From Saccharopolyspora ipomoeae (lineage in GTDB: Bacteria > Actinomycetota > Actinomycetes > Mycobacteriales > Pseudonocardiaceae): a stretch of DNA of 64,000 nt. Below the pieces are notes generated by a model. The model saw nothing but the letters and a program-made list of their open reading frames with translations. It was not told the origin of the DNA and made no database searches. The stretch spans positions 496,001-560,000 of the forward strand of contig NZ_JASAOF010000001.1 in assembly GCF_029952525.1 (NCBI RefSeq), in the 5' to 3' direction. Both the position numbers and the translations under genes were made by a program. This document shows, one piece after another, positions 61,532 to 64,000 of this stretch; position 1 is the stretch's first letter, and the number at the start of each line of letters is the position of its first letter.

Positions 61532-62047
61532 TCAGGGGCCGTCGACCCCGGGCGTCCAGGACTCGGGCAGGCCGGAGTCGGTGAGGATCGGCTGGTACTC
61601 GCGGAAGCCGCCCGGAGCGTCGGGTTGCCACGGGAACTTGGCGTCGTCCGGGCTGGAGACGATGAGCTGCACGGCCGGGAAGTCGGGACCGTTGTAGACC
61701 AGGAAGGCCGAGCCGAGGTACTCCGGGTAGTGCTGCAGCGCGATCTTCTCGAAGGTCACCGGGCAGCCCTGGAGGAACCCCTCGTAGAGCTGTCCGGGCT
61801 GGAAGCGCTCGCCCTGACCGACTCGCTGCACGTAGGTGTTGACCACCGAGTGCGCGACCTCCTGCGGGAGCCCGATCACCACGACCTCCGGCTTGCCGAA
61901 GCGGCGCCACGCGCCCACCGAGAAGGCGTAGGCCGGGCCTCTGTCGTCGCCGGCCACGTGCATGACCGCGGCGCCGTGCTGCTCCGCGGTGTTGACCATC
62001 CACTTGCGCAGTGATTCATCGGTGTCGACCACGGCGTCATTCTGCAC
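61532..62047 (-). CDS. DUF4262 domain-containing protein
   Basis: A 171-residue soluble protein with the DUF4262 pattern (HGAAVMHVAGDDRGPAYAFSVGAWRRFGKPEVVVIGLPQEVA, QLYEGFLQGCPVTFEKI). The GTG at 62047 is chosen because a hairpin and non-coding sequence lie just upstream; no clear ribosome site is visible, and an ATG at 61999 is possible. Function unknown. Confidence 0.7.
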   Translation of the reverse strand: MQNDAVVDTDESLRKWMVNTAEQHGAAVMHVAGDDRGPAYAFSVGAWRRFGKPEVVVIGLPQEVAHSVVNTYVQRVGQGERFQPGQLYEGFLQGCPVTFEKIALQHYPEYLGSAFLVYNGPDFPAVQLIVSSPDDAKFPWQPDAPGGFREYQPILTDSGLPESWTPGVDGP

Positions 62048-62057
62048 GTCAACGCAA

Positions 62058-62092
62058 GAACCGCTCCCCCGGGAGTCCCGGAGGAGCGGTTC
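62058..62092. terminator. hairpin upstream of DUF4262 gene
   Basis: GAACCGCTCC and GGAGCGGTTC form a perfect 10-bp stem around 15 bases. On the minus strand it ends transcription from yebC or forms a 5' leader structure 11 bases before the DUF4262 start. Which of the two cannot be told. Confidence 0.5.
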
Positions 62093-62178
62093 GAACTTTC
62101 CAGGGCACGCGTGTCGGGCGCAAGCGGCGCAGCCGCGAGGCGTGAACACCACCCTCGCAGCCCGCACCGCCGCGGGTT

Positions 62179-62264
62179 CTGACACGTCTTCTGGCGAGTA
62201 CGCCGCGGCGCCGTGTATTGGACATACACAGGCCGTGGCGCACGGAGTCCAGAAGACGTGTCAG
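62179..62264. repeat. 86-bp long palindromic element between yebC and DUF4262 gene
   Basis: Perfect 16-bp outer arms, CTGACACGTCTTCTGG (62179-62194) and its complement (62249-62264), enclose an inner inverted repeat GTGTAT-TGGAC-ATACAC (62213-62229) and GC-rich partial arms (GCCGCGGC/GCCGTGGC). The whole could fold into one long hairpin. It is not needed as an ordinary terminator. Confidence 0.8.
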
Positions 62265-62311
62265 GTTCCGCTACCCGCACCGCCAAGCAAAAGGACCACT
62301 GACACTGCAGG

Positions 62312-63064
62312 TCAGGCGTTGACTTCCGCCATCACGGAGTCGCTGACGTCGAAGGCGGCGTAGACGTTCTGGACGTCGTCGCAGTCCTCCAGGGCGTCGA
62401 TCAGCTTGAAGATCTTGCGCGCGCCGTCGGCGTCGAGCTCGACGTTGACCGAGGCCAGGAAGTTGGTCTCGGCCGAGTCGTACTCGATGCCCTCGGCCTG
62501 CAGCGCCTTGCGGACGTCGACGACGTCCGAGGCCTCGCACAGGATCTCGTAGCTCTCGCCGAGGTCGTTGATCTCCTCGGCGCCCGCCTCCAGAACGGCC
62601 GCGAGCACGTCGTCCTCGCTGAGGCCGTTCTTGGGCAGCAGCACCACACCGCGGCGGGTGAACAGGTACGACACCGAGCCCGCGTCGGCCATCGAGCCGC
62701 CGTTGCGGGTCATGGCGGTGCGGACCTCACCGGCGGCGCGGTTGCGGTTGTCGGTCAGGCACTCCACCAGCACGGCGACGCCGTTGGGGCCGTAGCCCTC
62801 GTACATGATCGTCTGCCAGTCGGCGCCACCGGCCTCTTCGCCAGCTCCGCGCTTGCGCGCGCGTTCGACGTTGTCCCCAGGGACCGAGTTCTTCTTGGCC
62901 TTCTGGATCGCGTCGTAGAGGGTCGGGTTGCCCTCCGGGTCGCCTCCGCCGGTGCGGGCCGCGACCTCGATGTTCTTGATCAGCTTCGCGAAGAGCTTGC
63001 CGCGCTTGGCATCGACGGCGGCCTTCTTGTGCTTGGTGGTGGCCCACTTGGAGTGGCCGCTCAT
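62312..63064 (-). CDS. yebC: YebC/PmpR-family DNA-binding/translation protein
   Basis: A 250-residue YebC family protein ([69 protein letters not shown], and the acidic third domain). Members were called transcription regulators and more recently implicated in relieving ribosome stalls at proline motifs. ATG 63064 follows GGAGGAGA. It follows pdxT, as in M. tuberculosis Rv2603c-Rv2606c. Confidence 0.93.
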   Translation of the reverse strand: MSGHSKWATTKHKKAAVDAKRGKLFAKLIKNIEVAARTGGGDPEGNPTLYDAIQKAKKNSVPGDNVERARKRGAGEEAGGADWQTIMYEGYGPNGVAVLVECLTDNRNRAAGEVRTAMTRNGGSMADAGSVSYLFTRRGVVLLPKNGLSEDDVLAAVLEAGAEEINDLGESYEILCEASDVVDVRKALQAEGIEYDSAETNFLASVNVELDADGARKIFKLIDALEDCDDVQNVYAAFDVSDSVMAEVNA

Positions 63065-63098
63065 CTCTCCTCCGTCTATCCACGCCCGCGGCGGGCTG

Positions 63099-63743
63099 TC
63101 ACCGCTCGCGAACGATCCGTACGAAACAGCGGTGCACTCGCTCGTCCCCCTCGACCAGTTCCGGGTGGAAGGCCGTGGCGAGCACCGCTCCCTGCTGAAC
63201 CGCGACGATCCTACCGGCGAGACCCTCGCGCTCTGTGGCGTCGGGGGTGGTGTCGGCGTCCGGGACCTCGGACACCGTGGCCAGGACGGACACGCCCGCG
63301 CCGATTTTCTCCACCCAGGGAGCCCGGATGAACACCGCGTGGACCGGGTCGTCGATGCCGTGGAAGTCCAGGTCGGTCTCGAAGGAGTCGACCTGCCGCC
63401 CGAAGGCGTTGCGGCGGACGACCACGTCCAGCGCGCCCAGCGGCCGGACCGCGGCGGCCCGGTCGTCGTCAACGCTCGACGCCAGCATGATCATTCCCGC
63501 GCAGGAGCCGTAGGCGGGCAGGCCGTCGGCCAGCCGGGCGCGCAGCGGTTCGTACAGCTCGAAGGTGTCCAGCAGCCGGGTCATGGTGGTCGACTCGCCG
63601 CCGGGCAGCACGATGCCGTCGACCGCGTCGAGCTCCTCGACCCGCCGCACCGGGATCGCGCGAGCGCCGCTGCGCTCCAGCGCGGCCAGGTGCTCGGCCA
63701 CTCCCCCTTGCAACGCCAGCACGCCGACGAGGGGTTCAGCCAT
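63099..63743 (-). CDS. pdxT: pyridoxal 5'-phosphate synthase glutaminase subunit PdxT
   Basis: A 214-residue class I glutaminase that supplies ammonia to PdxS. The triad is C81 (GSCAGMIML), H193 and E195 (AFHPEL). The oxyanion/glutamine motif is LPGGEST near 46-52. ATG 63743 follows GGAGGAA. It lies 60 bases downstream of pdxS. Confidence 0.95.
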   Translation of the reverse strand: MAEPLVGVLALQGGVAEHLAALERSGARAIPVRRVEELDAVDGIVLPGGESTTMTRLLDTFELYEPLRARLADGLPAYGSCAGMIMLASSVDDDRAAAVRPLGALDVVVRRNAFGRQVDSFETDLDFHGIDDPVHAVFIRAPWVEKIGAGVSVLATVSEVPDADTTPDATEREGLAGRIVAVQQGAVLATAFHPELVEGDERVHRCFVRIVRER

Positions 63744-63761
63744 CGTTCCTCCTCACGTGGT

Positions 63762-63795
63762 GCGGCCGGGCGGTGCGCTCGCACCACCCGGCCGC
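63762..63795 (-). terminator. intercistronic hairpin between pdxS and pdxT
   Basis: GCGGCCGGGCGGTGC and GCACCACCCGGCCGC pair over 15 bases with one G-T mismatch around a 4-base loop. It follows the pdxS stop by eight bases. It may partially terminate, lowering PdxT relative to PdxS. Confidence 0.65.
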
Positions 63796-63803
63796 GAACG
63801 CTC

Positions 63804-64000
63804 TCACCAGCCGCGCGAGGCCAGGCGGTCCTTGTCGCCCAGGTCGTCGAGGTTGATGCCGACCATCGCCTCGCCCAGACCGCGGGAGACCTTGGCCAGG
63901 ACGTCCGGGTCGTCGTGGAAGGTGGTGGCCTTGACGATGGCCTCGGCGCGCTTGGCCGGGTCGCCGGACTTGAAGATGCCGGACCCGACGAACACGCCCT
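63804..64000 (-). CDS. pdxS: pyridoxal 5'-phosphate synthase lyase subunit PdxS (C-terminal part)
   Basis: The last 65 residues of PdxS, cut by the window edge ([45 protein letters not shown], the conserved phosphate-binding and C-terminal helix region). PdxS builds PLP from ribose-5-phosphate, glyceraldehyde-3-phosphate and ammonia. The start lies beyond 64000. Confidence 0.93.
   Translation of the reverse strand, partial: GVFVGSGIFKSGDPAKRAEAIVKATTFHDDPDVLAKVSRGLGEAMVGINLDDLGDKDRLASRGW

Noticed and set aside
1..64000. tRNA, rRNA or riboswitch genes
   Set aside because: No cloverleaf with a CCA-ready acceptor, no rRNA stretch and no known riboswitch core was recognised by eye; a tRNAscan-SE and Infernal run would settle this.

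Overview
The window is high-GC actinobacterial DNA with dense genes, many GTG starts and many 4-base GTGA/ATGA stop-start overlaps. Core gene content and order (aroE-mltG-ruvX-alaS, rarA, aspS, an Rv2578c-type radical SAM gene, hisS, an Rv2581c-type hydrolase, ppiB, relA-apt-secF-secD-yajC, ruvB-ruvA-ruvC, yebC, pdxT-pdxS) follow the Mycobacterium tuberculosis Rv2552c-Rv2606c region. Together with the PTS, T7SS-like and regulator genes, this suggests a Pseudonocardiaceae-like actinomycete such as Saccharopolyspora or a relative. The family assignment is inference.

Layout: 1-3.5 kb is an N-acetylglucosamine/glucose-type PTS locus (EIIB-EIIA divergent from a DasR-like GntR regulator, then EIIC and HPr) with a dre-like operator. 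3.5-9.5 kb is the aroE/mltG/ruvX/alaS operon with two small membrane proteins. 9.6-17.3 kb holds a D-2-hydroxyacid dehydrogenase, rarA, a SulP bicarbonate-type transporter next to a beta-carbonic anhydrase, a small secreted protein, and a GNAT plus APH-like pair. 17.5-20.9 kb holds aspS and an XRE-type regulator. 21.2-23.9 kb is a four-gene module with WXG100/type VII secretion character.

24.1-30.3 kb is a phosphonate uptake/catabolism regulon: an HpnZ-like dehydrogenase, a GntR regulator, an HpnW-like FAD oxidoreductase, PhnD-PhnC-PhnE-like transporter and a PhnX-like hydrolase. Three related TATACAAG-type operators tie its three transcription units together. 30.3-33.9 kb holds an AGE-family isomerase, the radical SAM protein, a Phd/RelE-type toxin-antitoxin pair and a gene fragment.

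34.1-41.3 kb is the most distinctive region: two tandem, Tat-exported latex-clearing proteins (rubber oxygenases) with all published catalytic residues, followed by an OxiB/OxiA molybdenum hydroxylase pair and a stand-alone beta-ketoacyl synthase, with a divergent TetR (LcpR-like) regulator. Together these could cleave polyisoprene outside the cell and oxidise the resulting aldehydes to acids; the synthase's role is unexplained.

41.4-48.5 kb is a patchwork of small regulator/target pairs (a double-MerR regulator with DUF6194, TetR with DUF4188, HxlR with a QorB-like oxidoreductase) and a YibE/F transporter with a repeat-built N-terminus. 48.5-64 kb returns to core genes: histidine tRNA ligation, stringent response, protein export, Holliday-junction resolution, and PLP synthesis, where pdxS runs off the window end.

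A cross-cutting feature is a set of short intergenic palindromic or tandem repeat elements of at least six sequence families (1-28, 3452-3520, 10640-10823, 12307-12366, 25193-25224, 33934-34003, 41414-41467, 52262-52432, 62179-62264). No rRNA, tRNA, CRISPR array, insertion sequence or phage was recognised.
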